Counted from the first letter of the stretch, positions 49,711 to 59,320 are shown. The stretch: DNA of 64,000 bases from RPQJ01 sp963793005 (GCA_963793005.1 CAWBYP010000002.1:372001-436000), one strand, 5' to 3'. Numbers and translations are program-made. Notes: generated by a model from the sequence alone, not told the origin.

Positions 49711-50631
49711 TCACGCCGCAGGCGCGACTGAGCCCGGGAAGCTGCCTGCCTTGACCAGCATGCCCGGCACCGGCCGGCCGAGCTGCTGCTGCAGCCAACA
49801 GCTGGCAGCGATTGCAGCGTCCAGGGAAACGCCTGTTTCATAGCCGCAGCGATGCAGCATGTACACCAGGTCTTCGGTGGGAATGTTGCCGGTCGCAGCC
49901 GGGGCGAACGGGCAGCCGCCGATCCCACCGAGGCTGGCATCCAGCGCCGCGACCCCGGCCTGTACCGCCGCGTAGGCATTCGCGAGCCCTGTATTGCGGG
50001 TGTTGTGAAAATGGCAGCGCAGGCGCATGCCTGGTACGACTTCACTCACACGGCCCAGGAGTTCCTCGACCTGGGCCGGAACCCCGACACCGATCGTGTC
50101 GGCCAGCGCGATCTCGCAGGGCTCCGCCGCAGCCACGCGTCGCACGACTTCCAGCACGCGCGCCACGGGTATCTCGCCCTCGAACGGGCAGCCGAATGCG
50201 GTTGAAATGGTCACCTGCGCGCGGATGCCTGCCGCCTTCGCCGCCGCCGCGATATCGAGCCACGCGGCTATCGAGTCCTCGGTCGAAACTCCCTGGTTGC
50301 GTCGATTGAAGGTGTCGCTGGCCATCACGGCCATTCCGATCTCGTTGCATCCGGCCAATGCTGCGCGTTCGAAGCCCCTGCGGTTCAGTACCAGCCCCAC
50401 ATAGTAGAGGCCACGCGGGGCCGGCAGGGCCTCGAGCACTGCTTCCGCATCGGCCATCTGTGGCACCTTGGCGGGGTTGACGAAGCTGGCAACCTCGACC
50501 CGCTTCAAGCCCGCGTCGATTGCCCTGCGGATGAACTCCACCTTGGATGCGGTGGCAAGAAACACGGTCTCGCTCTGGAGTCCGTCTCGCGGGCCTACTT
50601 CGACTATTTCTACGTGACGATTCGAAGGCAT
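49711..50631 (-). CDS. mvaB: Hydroxymethylglutaryl-CoA lyase
   Basis: 306 aa. Cleaves HMG-CoA to acetoacetate and acetyl-CoA, the last step of leucine breakdown. EVGPRDGLQSE at 11-21, CHFHNTRNTGLANA (metal His pair) and the signature GIGGCPFAPAATGN with catalytic Cys are present. The other leucine-catabolic genes are not adjacent. Divergent from the TPR gene at 50776. Confidence 0.93.
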   Translation of the reverse strand: MPSNRHVEIVEVGPRDGLQSETVFLATASKVEFIRRAIDAGLKRVEVASFVNPAKVPQMADAEAVLEALPAPRGLYYVGLVLNRRGFERAALAGCNEIGMAVMASDTFNRRNQGVSTEDSIAAWLDIAAAAKAAGIRAQVTISTAFGCPFEGEIPVARVLEVVRRVAAAEPCEIALADTIGVGVPAQVEELLGRVSEVVPGMRLRCHFHNTRNTGLANAYAAVQAGVAALDASLGGIGGCPFAPAATGNIPTEDLVYMLHRCGYETGVSLDAAIAASCWLQQQLGRPVPGMLVKAGSFPGSVAPAA

Positions 50632-50775
50632 TCAGCGATCTCCACGCCGGGCCGGGCAGGTCGTCCGCCATTGCGCGCGCCGCACGGCAGTCGACCCGGT
50701 GCGGTCGCGCGCGACGCCGCGTCTTCCGGCTACAATATCAGCACAATAACCCGTTCGAGCCCTGCGAGGACAGAC

Positions 50776-52050
50776 ATGAAAAAATCGAAACTGGTACTTA
50801 TGGCGGCACTCGCTGCGGCGGGCGTCGTCGGCGTAACAACCGGCACGCTGGCCCCGACGGCTGCCATTGCTGCGGAGCAGGGCCCGAAGATCAGTTCCAG
50901 TATCGTGAAGCCGCTGCAAGCGACCCAGGAAGCGTTGACCGCCAAGAACCTGGACGAGGCCCTTGCTCACCTCCAGGATGCCAGGGCGGTCGAACCCAAG
51001 ACGCCGTACGACTCGTTCATGATCGACGAGTTCACCTGGAACGTGCTGCTGCAGAAGCAGGACTACGCAGGAGCAGCTGCAGCGCTGGATGCGGCGGTGA
51101 ATTCAGGGTTTGTCCCGCCAGCCGACTTGCCGCAGCGACTGAAGGCACTCTCACAACTCTACTACCAGACCAAGAACTACCCGAAAGCAGTTGAATACGG
51201 AAATCGCTACCTGGAATCGGCGCCGGGCGACCACGACATGGGCGTACTCGTGGCGCAGAGCTACTATCTCGAAAAGGACTACGCGGGCGCGCGGGCTGCA
51301 GTTGAGAAACTCACCGCGGGCCAGGACAAGCCCAGCGAACAGCTCCTGCTGATCGGGCTGCGCTGCAATTTCGAGCTCAAGGACCGGCCTGGCACGATGA
51401 AGGCAATCGAGACCCTGGTCCTCAACTACCCCAGCCAGAAGTATTGGGAGGACCTGCTCACCAACCAGCTTTACGAGACAAAGGGTGACCGCGAACTTCG
51501 CATGCTTTTCCGGCTGATGGATCAGACCAGGACGCTGGACAAGGCCGACGAATATTCGGAGATGGCCAACGTCCTGTTCAGCGGCGGCTTCCCCGCAGAG
51601 TCAGTAGGCATCCTCGAGCGCGGCATGGCTGCCAACCTCTTCACCGGTGAAGCGCTTACTCGAGCGAAAGCCAACCTGGAGCGCGATCGTGCCGGCGCGA
51701 CGGCAGACAACAAGGACCTGCCGGGGGCCGCGAAAGCGCTGGCAAACGCGAAAACCGGCAACGACATGGTTGCCATCGGCAAGCTCTATTTCAGCGCCGG
51801 TGATTACGCGAACTCCGCCGATGCGATCCGCAAAGGCCTGGCCAAGGGCGGAGTCGTGGATTCCGACGATGCGAACGCGCTGCTGGGCGTTGCACTGGTT
51901 CGCCTGGACAAGCCGGTCGACGCGCGTGCGTCGTTCGGGGCGGTCAAGGACTCGAAACTCGCGGCTGTAACGCGGCTCTGGGTGCTCTACCTGGATTCGT
52001 CGGCCGCAGGCGCCGCGGCACCGGCCACGACAGGAGCTCCCGCTGGCTGA
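50776..52050 (+). CDS. Exported TPR-like protein, paralogue of the ton-operon TPR protein
   Basis: 424 aa. A signal peptide (MKKSKLVLMAALAAAGVVG) is followed by helical repeats of TPR type: LSQLYYQTKNYPKAVEYGNRYL, VAQSYYLEKDYAGARAAVEKL, IGKLYFSAGDYANSADAIRKG. The C-terminal third aligns with the minus-strand gene at 52177-53391 (GKLYFSAGDYA and AKGG.. DSD shared). Role unknown; proposed periplasmic assistant of the TonB system. GAGG lies 6 bases before ATG. Confidence 0.82.
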   Translation: MKKSKLVLMAALAAAGVVGVTTGTLAPTAAIAAEQGPKISSSIVKPLQATQEALTAKNLDEALAHLQDARAVEPKTPYDSFMIDEFTWNVLLQKQDYAGAAAALDAAVNSGFVPPADLPQRLKALSQLYYQTKNYPKAVEYGNRYLESAPGDHDMGVLVAQSYYLEKDYAGARAAVEKLTAGQDKPSEQLLLIGLRCNFELKDRPGTMKAIETLVLNYPSQKYWEDLLTNQLYETKGDRELRMLFRLMDQTRTLDKADEYSEMANVLFSGGFPAESVGILERGMAANLFTGEALTRAKANLERDRAGATADNKDLPGAAKALANAKTGNDMVAIGKLYFSAGDYANSADAIRKGLAKGGVVDSDDANALLGVALVRLDKPVDARASFGAVKDSKLAAVTRLWVLYLDSSAAGAAAPATTGAPAG

Positions 52051-52085
52051 TTCTGGTCGATCGATCACCGCTCCCCGGAATTGAA

Positions 52086-52114
52086 AAGGCCCCGCGGCAA
52101 TGCCGCGGGGCCTT
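52086..52114. terminator. Strong bidirectional intrinsic terminator
   Basis: A perfect 13-bp stem (AAGGCCCCGCGGC, 52086-52098, with its complement 52102-52114) and a 3-base loop. The minus-strand side is followed by TTTTC, typical of a rho-independent terminator, and lies 63 bp after the stop of the minus-strand TPR gene. It also lies 36 bp after the plus-strand TPR gene, so it can end both transcripts. Confidence 0.88.
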
Positions 52115-52176
52115 CCTGTTCCAGCCAGCGGTGCCGGCCCCGGCGGGACGCATCCCCCACCGTACCCGTCCCGGAC

Positions 52177-53391
52177 TCAACGTCCCTTGATTATCCAGAG
52201 CTTCGCAACTTCCGCGAACTTGGGCTCCTTGACCGCGGCGAATGCCTTGTTCGCCTCGGCGTTCTTGCCCTGGCGGGAGAGCGAGATGCCGTACAGCATC
52301 TGCACACGGTCACTGTCCTCCAGGCCGCCCTTCGCAACGGCCTGCGCGAGTACCGGGGCTGCTTTGGCATAGTCCCCCGCGCTGAAGTAGAGCTTGCCTA
52401 CGTCGTACAACTGCATGCCGGTCTTTGCGGCCGCGAGCATCGCCTCGGCCTTGGGCAACTGCGGCCGCTGGACGTCGGCGCGGCGGGTTGCAGCCTGCAG
52501 CGTGCGCTGGGCGCGGCTGAGTTCCTCGCCCTGGAAAACGCCGGCTGCAAGGCCCTGCTGGATCACGCGCTCACCCTCGATGGCAAAACCGGCCACCACG
52601 AGTCCCTGCGACATGTCGGTGTATTGGCGGGCCTTGGTCAGCGCACCCACGTCCTCCGCCAGGCGATACAGCGCCAGCAGTTCGTCATCGTGCTTGGTCT
52701 GGGAGATATAGCCATCGAGCACGCGCTGCCAGGTGTCCTTGCTCGGGTAGTACCTGAGCAGCAGATCCAGCGCCTTTGCAGTGCCGGCGGGATCGCTGAT
52801 TTCGTAGCTCGAACGCAGCATCAGCTGCAGCACGTCCTCGCTCGGTCGCTTGCCGCCCGCAGTCATGCGCTCGGCGGCCGCGATTGCGTTCTTGTAGTCC
52901 TTCTGCTGGTAATAGGCCTGCGCGATGAGCAACTGCATTTCCTGGTCGCCCGGCACCGACTTCAGGTACTGGTTGGCGAACTGGATGGCCTTCCCGTAGC
53001 TGTCGCCGCGGAAGTAGAGCTGCGCCAATGTCTTGGTGCGCTGGACCTTCTCGCCGGCCGGCATCTGCCCCGATCCCACCTGCTGCTCGAGCAGTCGGGC
53101 GGCGTCGAGGTTGCGGCCCTGCTGCAGGTACACGTACCAGAGCAGTTCGTTGATCTTGTATTGCTCGAACGCTGTCTTGGTGGAAACGTCCTGGGCCTGC
53201 CTTATCGCCGCAAGCGCACCATTCCAGTTCTTCTTCTTGATCGCGTCCTGCGCGGCCTTCAGGTACTTGCCCACCGCCGGACCCACCTGCTGGGCGGCCG
53301 TGGCCGTCACGGGAACTAGCAACGCCGCAGACCCACCTGCCAAGCCGCCCACAGCCAGCACGGCGCTCAGTACGTACGTTGCCTTGCTCAT
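52177..53391 (-). CDS. Exported TPR-like protein of the tonB-exbBD operon
   Basis: 404 aa. Signal peptide MSKATYVLSAVLAVGGLAGG, then TPR-type repeats (LAQLYFRGDSYGKAIQFANQYL, IAQAYYQQKDYKNAIAAAERM, VGKLYFSAGDYAKAAPVLAQA). Last gene of tonB-exbB-exbD-exbD-TPR, 122 bp after the second exbD. Genes like this often accompany TonB systems in Xanthomonadales-type genomes; a structural role is likely but unproven. ATG 53391 chosen because the upstream four codons lack signal-peptide character. Confidence 0.85.
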   Translation of the reverse strand: MSKATYVLSAVLAVGGLAGGSAALLVPVTATAAQQVGPAVGKYLKAAQDAIKKKNWNGALAAIRQAQDVSTKTAFEQYKINELLWYVYLQQGRNLDAARLLEQQVGSGQMPAGEKVQRTKTLAQLYFRGDSYGKAIQFANQYLKSVPGDQEMQLLIAQAYYQQKDYKNAIAAAERMTAGGKRPSEDVLQLMLRSSYEISDPAGTAKALDLLLRYYPSKDTWQRVLDGYISQTKHDDELLALYRLAEDVGALTKARQYTDMSQGLVVAGFAIEGERVIQQGLAAGVFQGEELSRAQRTLQAATRRADVQRPQLPKAEAMLAAAKTGMQLYDVGKLYFSAGDYAKAAPVLAQAVAKGGLEDSDRVQMLYGISLSRQGKNAEANKAFAAVKEPKFAEVAKLWIIKGR

Positions 53392-53513
53392 CTGTCGCCT
53401 CACTATGGGGCCTGTACGCCCCCTCCAAGATAAAAGCCGCCGGGACTCATCGCCCCGGCAGCCTCGTTAATGACGGGACCACCGACGGGCCCGCGGGCCC
53501 GCGCTGGCGGTGT

Positions 53514-53930
53514 CTACATGAACTGCTCGTTGCCCACGAACCCGATCTTCAGCAGCCCGTTGCGCTGGGCCGCGGCAAGGACCCTGGCCACCACGTCGTA
53601 ATCGACCCGCTTGCTCGGCCAGATATGCAGTTCGGGCTGCGGATCGTTCGCCGCTTCACGATAGAAATAGTCGTTCAGGGTGTCGAAATCCGCGACCGGC
53701 GTGCCATTCCAGAGCACCGTTCCGTCGAAGTCGATCTCGAGGTTGATGACCACCGGCTCGACCTGCGAAGGCGCATTGCTGGCCCTCGGCATGTCGAGCT
53801 TCACCGCATGGGTCATCACGGGGATGGTGATGATGAACATGACGAGCAGCACGAGCAGGACGTCGATCAACGGCGTCATGTTCATTTCCATCATCGGCCC
53901 GTCTTCGTCACCACCTGCACTCATTGACAT
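53514..53930 (-). CDS. exbD: ExbD/TolR family protein (second copy)
   Basis: 138 aa. One N-terminal membrane helix with the proton-path Asp in MNMTPLIDVLLVLLVMFIIT, then a periplasmic domain ending KIGFVGNEQFM. Second of two adjacent exbD genes; Xanthomonas TonB loci likewise carry exbD1 and exbD2. Likely forms the ExbD pair of the motor. Confidence 0.93.
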   Translation of the reverse strand: MSMSAGGDEDGPMMEMNMTPLIDVLLVLLVMFIITIPVMTHAVKLDMPRASNAPSQVEPVVINLEIDFDGTVLWNGTPVADFDTLNDYFYREAANDPQPELHIWPSKRVDYDVVARVLAAAQRNGLLKIGFVGNEQFM

Positions 53931-53960
53931 TCGACTACTCCAGGATTTGAGGCCGACGCA

Positions 53961-54401
53961 TCAGCGACGGTAGCCGCGGTCCGGCTCGGTGATGAACCCG
54001 ACTTTCTGGATGCCGCTGCGCTGGCACAGCACGATCACCCGGCCGACGTTCTCCCACTTGGTCTGCCTGTCCCCACGCAGGTGGACTTCCGGCTGCGGAT
54101 CCATTACCGCGATTTCCTTCAGCCGCACCAGCAGCGCTTCCGGATTCGGCACCATTGCCGTGTTCCAGTAGATATTGCCGTCGGCATCAACCGCGATATT
54201 GATGTTCTCGGGCTTGGTCTGCGTCGCGATGTTGGCCGCCTTCGGCAAGTCCACCTTGACCGACTGCGTGATCACCGGGACGGTGATCAGGAAGATGATG
54301 AGGAGCACCAGCATCACGTCCACCAGGGGCGTGGTGTTGATCTCCGACATCGGCCTGTCGTCGCCTGACGGGCCACCACCCGTCGAAACTGACATGCCCA
54401 T
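53961..54401 (-). CDS. exbD: ExbD/TolR family protein (first copy)
   Basis: 146 aa. Helix INTTPLVDVMLVLLIIFLIT with the conserved Asp, followed by QSVKVDLPKAAN and a periplasmic domain ending KVGFITEPDRGYRR. ATG 54401 has GGAGGG upstream. It lies 32 bp after exbB and 30 bp before the second exbD. Confidence 0.95.
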   Translation of the reverse strand: MGMSVSTGGGPSGDDRPMSEINTTPLVDVMLVLLIIFLITVPVITQSVKVDLPKAANIATQTKPENINIAVDADGNIYWNTAMVPNPEALLVRLKEIAVMDPQPEVHLRGDRQTKWENVGRVIVLCQRSGIQKVGFITEPDRGYRR

Positions 54402-54433
54402 GGTAAATCCCTCCGGCGGCTCGATTCAGCCGA

Positions 54434-55162
54434 TTACTTCTTGGCGGCGCCGCCGCCGAGGACGCGCGCGCCGGCGCCGTGGACACGAGAGCCGCTGACG
54501 ATCACCTGCTCCAGGTCCGACGCGAACAGCTTGACTCGCTCCATGATCTCCTTGTTCCGGCCGAGCAGGTAGTTGTAGCCCAGCACCGCCGGCACGGCGA
54601 CCGCCAGGCCGATGGCCGTCATGATCAGCGCCTCGCCGACCGGACCTGCGACCTTGTCGATGCTCGCCTGGCCGGCGACACCGATCGCGACCAGCGCGTG
54701 GTAGATGCCCCACACCGTGCCGAACAGGCCTATGAACGGCGCGGTCGAGCCGGTGGTCGCAAGGAACGGCAGTTGTGTCTGCAGCGCATTGCCGATGCGC
54801 GCAACGCCACGCGCGATCACGTTGTCGATCCACTCGTGCAGCGGCACTTCCTCGGTCATGCGCGAATCATGGTGCTCGGCAGCGTCGATCGCCTCGGAGG
54901 CTATTGCCTTGAATACGTTGCCCTTGCCCGTCAGCTTGCTGACGCCGGTCTTGATGTTGTCGGCAGCCCAGAAATTCTTGTCGGCTTCCTTTGCCTGGCC
55001 AAGCAGCCGCTTCTGCTCCCACCACTTGGTGAAGATGATGAACCACGAATACGCCGACATGATGACCAGCAGCACCATGACGCCCTTCGCGACAAAGTCG
55101 CCCTGGGCCCACAGAGCCTGGATTCCATACGGGTTGTCTACAGCGATCGTTTCAGCGGCCAT
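54434..55162 (-). CDS. exbB: ExbB/TolQ proton-channel protein
   Basis: 242 aa with three predicted helices (about 26-46, 128-150, 172-192). The MotA/TolQ/ExbB signature TGSTAPFIGLFGTVWGIYHAL is present, as is IMTAIGLAVAVPAVLGYN. It powers TonB by proton flow together with ExbD. Confidence 0.96.
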   Translation of the reverse strand: MAAETIAVDNPYGIQALWAQGDFVAKGVMVLLVIMSAYSWFIIFTKWWEQKRLLGQAKEADKNFWAADNIKTGVSKLTGKGNVFKAIASEAIDAAEHHDSRMTEEVPLHEWIDNVIARGVARIGNALQTQLPFLATTGSTAPFIGLFGTVWGIYHALVAIGVAGQASIDKVAGPVGEALIMTAIGLAVAVPAVLGYNYLLGRNKEIMERVKLFASDLEQVIVSGSRVHGAGARVLGGGAAKK

Positions 55163-55234
55163 GGGGAACTTCCTCCAAAAATTCGGTATCGAATCTGTTC
55201 GTTTGCGGCGGGTGGCGACGTTTGTGACTGAGCG

Positions 55235-55894
55235 TCAGTCGGTGAGCTTGAAGGTAACCATGAAGTTACCGCATGACGCGATGGGCTTGCCGTCTTCCTT
55301 CGCAGGCACCAGCTTCCAGTTGCGCTTTGAATAGCTTGCGGCTGCTTCATCCAGCCGCTCGAAGCCGCTGGACTTGGCAACCTTGACTTCGGTGGGGCGT
55401 CCATTTTCGTCGACGCAGATGTTCAGCGTCACGGAACCCACCTCGCCGGCACGACGCGACGCAGGCGGATAATCCGGCTGCCCGACCCGCGCGCCGCGTC
55501 CCTGAGTCGAGGGTGGCGTACGAACAACCTTGTGCTCGACCGGCTTCGGCGGCGGCGGCGGCGGCGCGACCGGCGCGGTAGGCCGCTCGGTGGTCACGTT
55601 GGTGATTGCAGTGGTCGACGCCGTGTCTGTCGCGATCTCGATCGAGATTTCAGGCGGCGGAACGTAAGGCGGCGGCGTGTCGATTTCCGGAGGCGGCGGA
55701 GGCGGCTTGTCCTCGTCCGGCTTCTCGTCGATGATCTTGGTCTCGACCGGACCCATCACGACTTCGACGACTTTGGCGCCGAGGCCGGACGCGAGCACCC
55801 AGAAGAACAGGACGTGGATGATGACGACCAGCACGAAGGCAAGCGATCGCTTGCTGTTTCTTGCCGGATCGTCGATTGAATAATCGTACGCCAC
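55235..55894 (-). CDS. tonB: TonB family energy-transducing protein
   Basis: 219 aa. One membrane helix (18-38), a long proline-rich spacer (about 58-130, with PPPPPP runs and EHKVVR) and a C-terminal TonB domain (PDYPPASRRAGEVGSV, VAKSSGFERLDEAA). It spans the periplasm and energises outer-membrane receptors. GTG 55894 preceded by GGAGGGG. First gene of the operon. Confidence 0.95.
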   Translation of the reverse strand: MAYDYSIDDPARNSKRSLAFVLVVIIHVLFFWVLASGLGAKVVEVVMGPVETKIIDEKPDEDKPPPPPPEIDTPPPYVPPPEISIEIATDTASTTAITNVTTERPTAPVAPPPPPPKPVEHKVVRTPPSTQGRGARVGQPDYPPASRRAGEVGSVTLNICVDENGRPTEVKVAKSSGFERLDEAAASYSKRNWKLVPAKEDGKPIASCGNFMVTFKLTD

Positions 55895-56067
55895 GTCCCC
55901 TCCGCTGCTGTGGGACTATATTCGCCAATACTTCAGGGGCTTTTCCGCGGGTGCCCAGCCCGGACCAGCGACACTACAAGAGCCGGTCCCCCGTCGCAAC
56001 CCCGGGAAACGCGTCGCACTCTACGCGCCCCGATTTGCCAACTCAACAGCCTTGCGCAGGCACAGGC

Positions 56068-57774
56068 TCACTTCGCCGCCCTGCCCTTGCCGAGACCGCG
56101 ATCGGTCACGGCGCCGAGCGACGCGCTGCTCACCAGCGCCGCGTACTTGGCCAGGACGCCGCGCTCCGTGTACGGCTTTGGCGCCACCCATTCCTGCTTC
56201 CTGCGCGCGAGTTCAGCGGCGGGTACCGCCAGCGAAATCGCGCTTCGGGCTGCGTCGATACTGATCGAGTCGCCATCCCTGACCAGGGACAACGGGCCGC
56301 CGACCGCGGCCTCCGGCGACACGTGCCCGACGACGAAACCGTGGCTGCCGCCCGAGAAACGCCCATCCGTGACGAGAGCGACCTTGTCGCCCAGCCCCTT
56401 GCCCATGATTGCGGCAGTCGGGCTGAGCATTTCGCGCATTCCCGGGCCGCCGCGCGGCCCCTCGTATCGCACCACGAGGACGTCGCCCGCAACAACCGTG
56501 CCATCGAGAATCGCCTGCAGCGCGGCCTCCTCGCCATCGAACACCCGCGCGCGGCCCTCGAACAACAGGCCTTCCTTTCCGGTGATCTTAGCTACCGCGC
56601 CTTCCGGCGCGAGGTTGCCATAGAGGACCACCAGGTGGCTCTCCGGCTTGATCGGGTCTGCCAGCGGTCGGACGATGTCCTGTGTCGCCGGGTACGGCTT
56701 CACGCGCCTCAAGTTCTGGGCCAGCGTCTTCCCGGTCACGGTGAGGCAGTCACCGTGCAGCAGGCCCGCGGACAGCAATTCCTTCATCAGCGGCTGGATG
56801 CCGCCGACGCGGATCAGCTCGGACATCGAGTAGCGCCCACTCGGCCGCAGGTCGGCAAGCACCGGAACGCGTGAACCGATACGCGTGAAGTCGTCGAGTT
56901 CGAGCGCTACGCCGGCGTCGTGCGCGATTGCAAGCAGGTGCAGGACCGCGTTGGTGGATCCCGCCAGGGCAATCGTCACGACTATGGCGTTTTCGAAGGA
57001 CTCGCGGCACAGGATGTCGGAAGGCCGGATTCCACGTCGCACCAGGCCGACCACCGCGCGCCCGGCGCTCTGGGCATCCAGGCGCTTGGTGCGCGAGACG
57101 GCCTCCTGCGCGGAACTGTTGGCGAGACTCATTCCAAGCGCCTCGATGGCGGAGGCCATCGTATTGGCCGTATACATGCCGCCGCAGCTGCCCGCGCCGG
57201 GGATTGCCGTGCGCTCGACCTCGCGCAGTTGCCGGTCTGTAATCGCGCCCCGGGCATGGGCGCCGACGGCCTCGAAGACCGACACGATGTCGCGGCGCCT
57301 GGCGCCCGGCCGGATCGTCCCGCCGTAGACGAACACCGCCGGGCGGTTGAGTCGCGCAATCGCCATCATGCAGCCGGGCATGTTCTTGTCGCAGCCGCCG
57401 ATTGCGACAATACCGTCGAATCCCTGCGCGCCGACCACAGTTTCTATCGAGTCGGCGATCACTTCGCGCGACACCAGCGAGTAGCGCATGCCGGGCGTGC
57501 CCATCGAGATGCCATCCGACACCGTGATGGTCCCGAACACCGTGCTCTTGCCGCCCGCTGCATCCACGCCAGCGGCCGCTGCGGCGGCCAGCTTGTCGAT
57601 GTGCATGTTGCACGGCGTCAGGTTGCTCCAGGTCGATGCGATGCCGACCTGAGGCCTGCGGAAATCGCGGTCGGTATAGCCGACTGCACGCAGCATCGCG
57701 CGACTCGGCGTCTGCTTGACGCCGTCGAAAACCAGCCTGGAATTGGCGCGCGGATCGACCTTGCGTCGGGTCAT
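56068..57774 (-). CDS. ilvD: Dihydroxy-acid dehydratase
   Basis: 568 aa. Fe-S enzyme for the third common step in valine/isoleucine synthesis. Cys ligands lie in GGCDKNMPGCMMA and GAGSCGGMYTANTM; MRYSLVSREVIADSIE and FSGGSHGFVVGHVSPEA complete the IlvD pattern. It is on the opposite strand from ilvC-leuACD and adjacent to an aminopeptidase gene. Confidence 0.96.
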   Translation of the reverse strand: MTRRKVDPRANSRLVFDGVKQTPSRAMLRAVGYTDRDFRRPQVGIASTWSNLTPCNMHIDKLAAAAAAGVDAAGGKSTVFGTITVSDGISMGTPGMRYSLVSREVIADSIETVVGAQGFDGIVAIGGCDKNMPGCMMAIARLNRPAVFVYGGTIRPGARRRDIVSVFEAVGAHARGAITDRQLREVERTAIPGAGSCGGMYTANTMASAIEALGMSLANSSAQEAVSRTKRLDAQSAGRAVVGLVRRGIRPSDILCRESFENAIVVTIALAGSTNAVLHLLAIAHDAGVALELDDFTRIGSRVPVLADLRPSGRYSMSELIRVGGIQPLMKELLSAGLLHGDCLTVTGKTLAQNLRRVKPYPATQDIVRPLADPIKPESHLVVLYGNLAPEGAVAKITGKEGLLFEGRARVFDGEEAALQAILDGTVVAGDVLVVRYEGPRGGPGMREMLSPTAAIMGKGLGDKVALVTDGRFSGGSHGFVVGHVSPEAAVGGPLSLVRDGDSISIDAARSAISLAVPAAELARRKQEWVAPKPYTERGVLAKYAALVSSASLGAVTDRGLGKGRAAK

Positions 57775-57810
57775 GCCTGAACTCCTGAGTATTTCAATAT
57801 CGTGCTGCTG

Positions 57811-59199
57811 TCAGCCGTAGCGTTCGACCAGCAACGCGTACAGGGCACGCACCGCCTGCGGCTCGGCTCCGATTGGCCGACCCGGGCGATCCTTGCCGTT
57901 CCACGCATACAGGTCGATGTGCAGCCAGTCGCGCGCCTCGGTCACGAAGCGACGCAGGAACAGTCCTGCGATGATGGATCCGGCGAGCGGCGACGCGGAT
58001 ACATTGTTGATGTCGCCGACCCGGCTCGCGAACTCGTCCTCGTAGCCGTCCCAGAGCGGCATCGGCCAGAGCGGGTCGCCGAGTTCCCTCCCATGGCGCA
58101 CCAGCGCCTCGACGGTTTCAGCACGGCTGCCGAACAGCGCCGGCAGTTCGGGGCCGAGCGCGACCCTGGCCGCGCCGGTCAGCGTCGCGAGGTCCACCAG
58201 CAGGTCCGGCTTCTCGACGTCGGCCGCTGCAAGAGCGTCGCAGAGCACCAGCCTGCCCTCGGCATCGGTGTTGCCAATCTCCACGTTGAGGCCCTTGCGC
58301 GTCGCGATCACGTCACCGGGCCGGTAGGCGCCGCCAGAGATCGCGTTCTCCACCGCCGGCACCAGGACCCGCAGTCGGACCGGCAGCGAACTCTCCATCA
58401 CCAGGCGGGCAAGCGCCAGCACGCAGGCCGCGCCCCCCATGTCCTTCTTCATCAGCAGCATGCCCGGCGCGGCCTTGATATCGAGTCCGCCGGAATCGAA
58501 GCACACGCCCTTGCCGACCAGCGTCACGCGCGGCGCGCCGGGATCGCCCCAGTGAAAATCCACCAGCCTCGGTGCCGACTCCGCGGCCCGACCCACCGCG
58601 TGGATGGCCGGATAGCCCTCGCGCAGCGCATCTCCCGCAACCACGTGCCCGTGCGCGCCACAACGAGTCGCCATTTCCAGCGCCTGCTCGGCCAGGCGTT
58701 GCGGCGTCAGGTCGCAGGCTGGCGTATTGATCAGGTCACGTGCCATCGCCAGCGCCGCGGATACGCGACGTACCTGCACCATCTCGGCCAGTTGTGGCGG
58801 AACCAGCGCGGCGAGCGGCTTTTCCGCTGGAGGCGGCTTTCGATAGCGCTCGAACCGATACGACCCGTAGGCCCAGCCGATCGCGGCCGCGGTCGCCGCA
58901 GGGGCCGGAAGCGGCGTCTCGATTCGCCAGGCTCCGGGAGGCAACCGGCCAGGGGCACCGGCTACGTGCAATGGCTCGAGTGATTCGAGGCCCTGGAGCT
59001 TGCCGAGGCCGAGCAGCGCCATCCGTATTGAACCGTCCGCGGCCGGCACCACCGCGACCTGGTGGCGTTCTGCCGTGAAGTGCATGGACCCGAGCCATGC
59101 CCGGGTTGCCGCGTCCTGCGCATGCAGCAAGGCCCCGAGGCCTGCCTCGGTCACCAGCAAGAGCGGCCTTGCGGTCGCTGTATCGTGTTCTTCAAACAT
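57811..59199 (-). CDS. M17 family leucyl aminopeptidase-like protein
   Basis: 462 aa. Catalytic region: GKGVCFDSGGLDIKAAPGML (metal Lys/Asp), KKDMGGAA and NTDAEGRLVLCDALAAADVE, as in PepA/PepB peptidases. It trims N-terminal residues of peptides. Divergent from the leucine attenuator and 36 bp upstream of ilvD in the same direction, so the two may share a transcript. Confidence 0.92.
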   Translation of the reverse strand: MFEEHDTATARPLLLVTEAGLGALLHAQDAATRAWLGSMHFTAERHQVAVVPAADGSIRMALLGLGKLQGLESLEPLHVAGAPGRLPPGAWRIETPLPAPAATAAAIGWAYGSYRFERYRKPPPAEKPLAALVPPQLAEMVQVRRVSAALAMARDLINTPACDLTPQRLAEQALEMATRCGAHGHVVAGDALREGYPAIHAVGRAAESAPRLVDFHWGDPGAPRVTLVGKGVCFDSGGLDIKAAPGMLLMKKDMGGAACVLALARLVMESSLPVRLRVLVPAVENAISGGAYRPGDVIATRKGLNVEIGNTDAEGRLVLCDALAAADVEKPDLLVDLATLTGAARVALGPELPALFGSRAETVEALVRHGRELGDPLWPMPLWDGYEDEFASRVGDINNVSASPLAGSIIAGLFLRRFVTEARDWLHIDLYAWNGKDRPGRPIGAEPQAVRALYALLVERYG

Positions 59200-59240
59200 G
59201 GTGCCGACAGCTTATAGCGGAACTTCTTCTTGCAGTGCGG

Positions 59241-59270
59241 TTGACAATGTCCGCCGCGCTGTGCTGCTAT
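59241..59270 (+). promoter_or_regulatory. Promoter of the ilvC-leu operon
   Basis: Perfect -35 TTGACA (59241-59246), 18-bp spacer, weak -10 TGCTAT (59265-59270). It lies about 50 bp before the leader-peptide ATG, fitting a transcript that starts near 59277 and runs through leader and attenuator. Confidence 0.6.
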
Positions 59271-59320
59271 TCATGGCTCGAAATCACGGCTCGGAACGGT
59301 TCTTCCCAGGCAGGCTAACG

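Noticed and set aside
53486..53501. A 16-base perfect palindrome CGGGCCCGCGGGCCCG between exbD and the TPR gene
   Set aside because: GC-only palindromes of this length are expected in such DNA; no T-tract or operator context.
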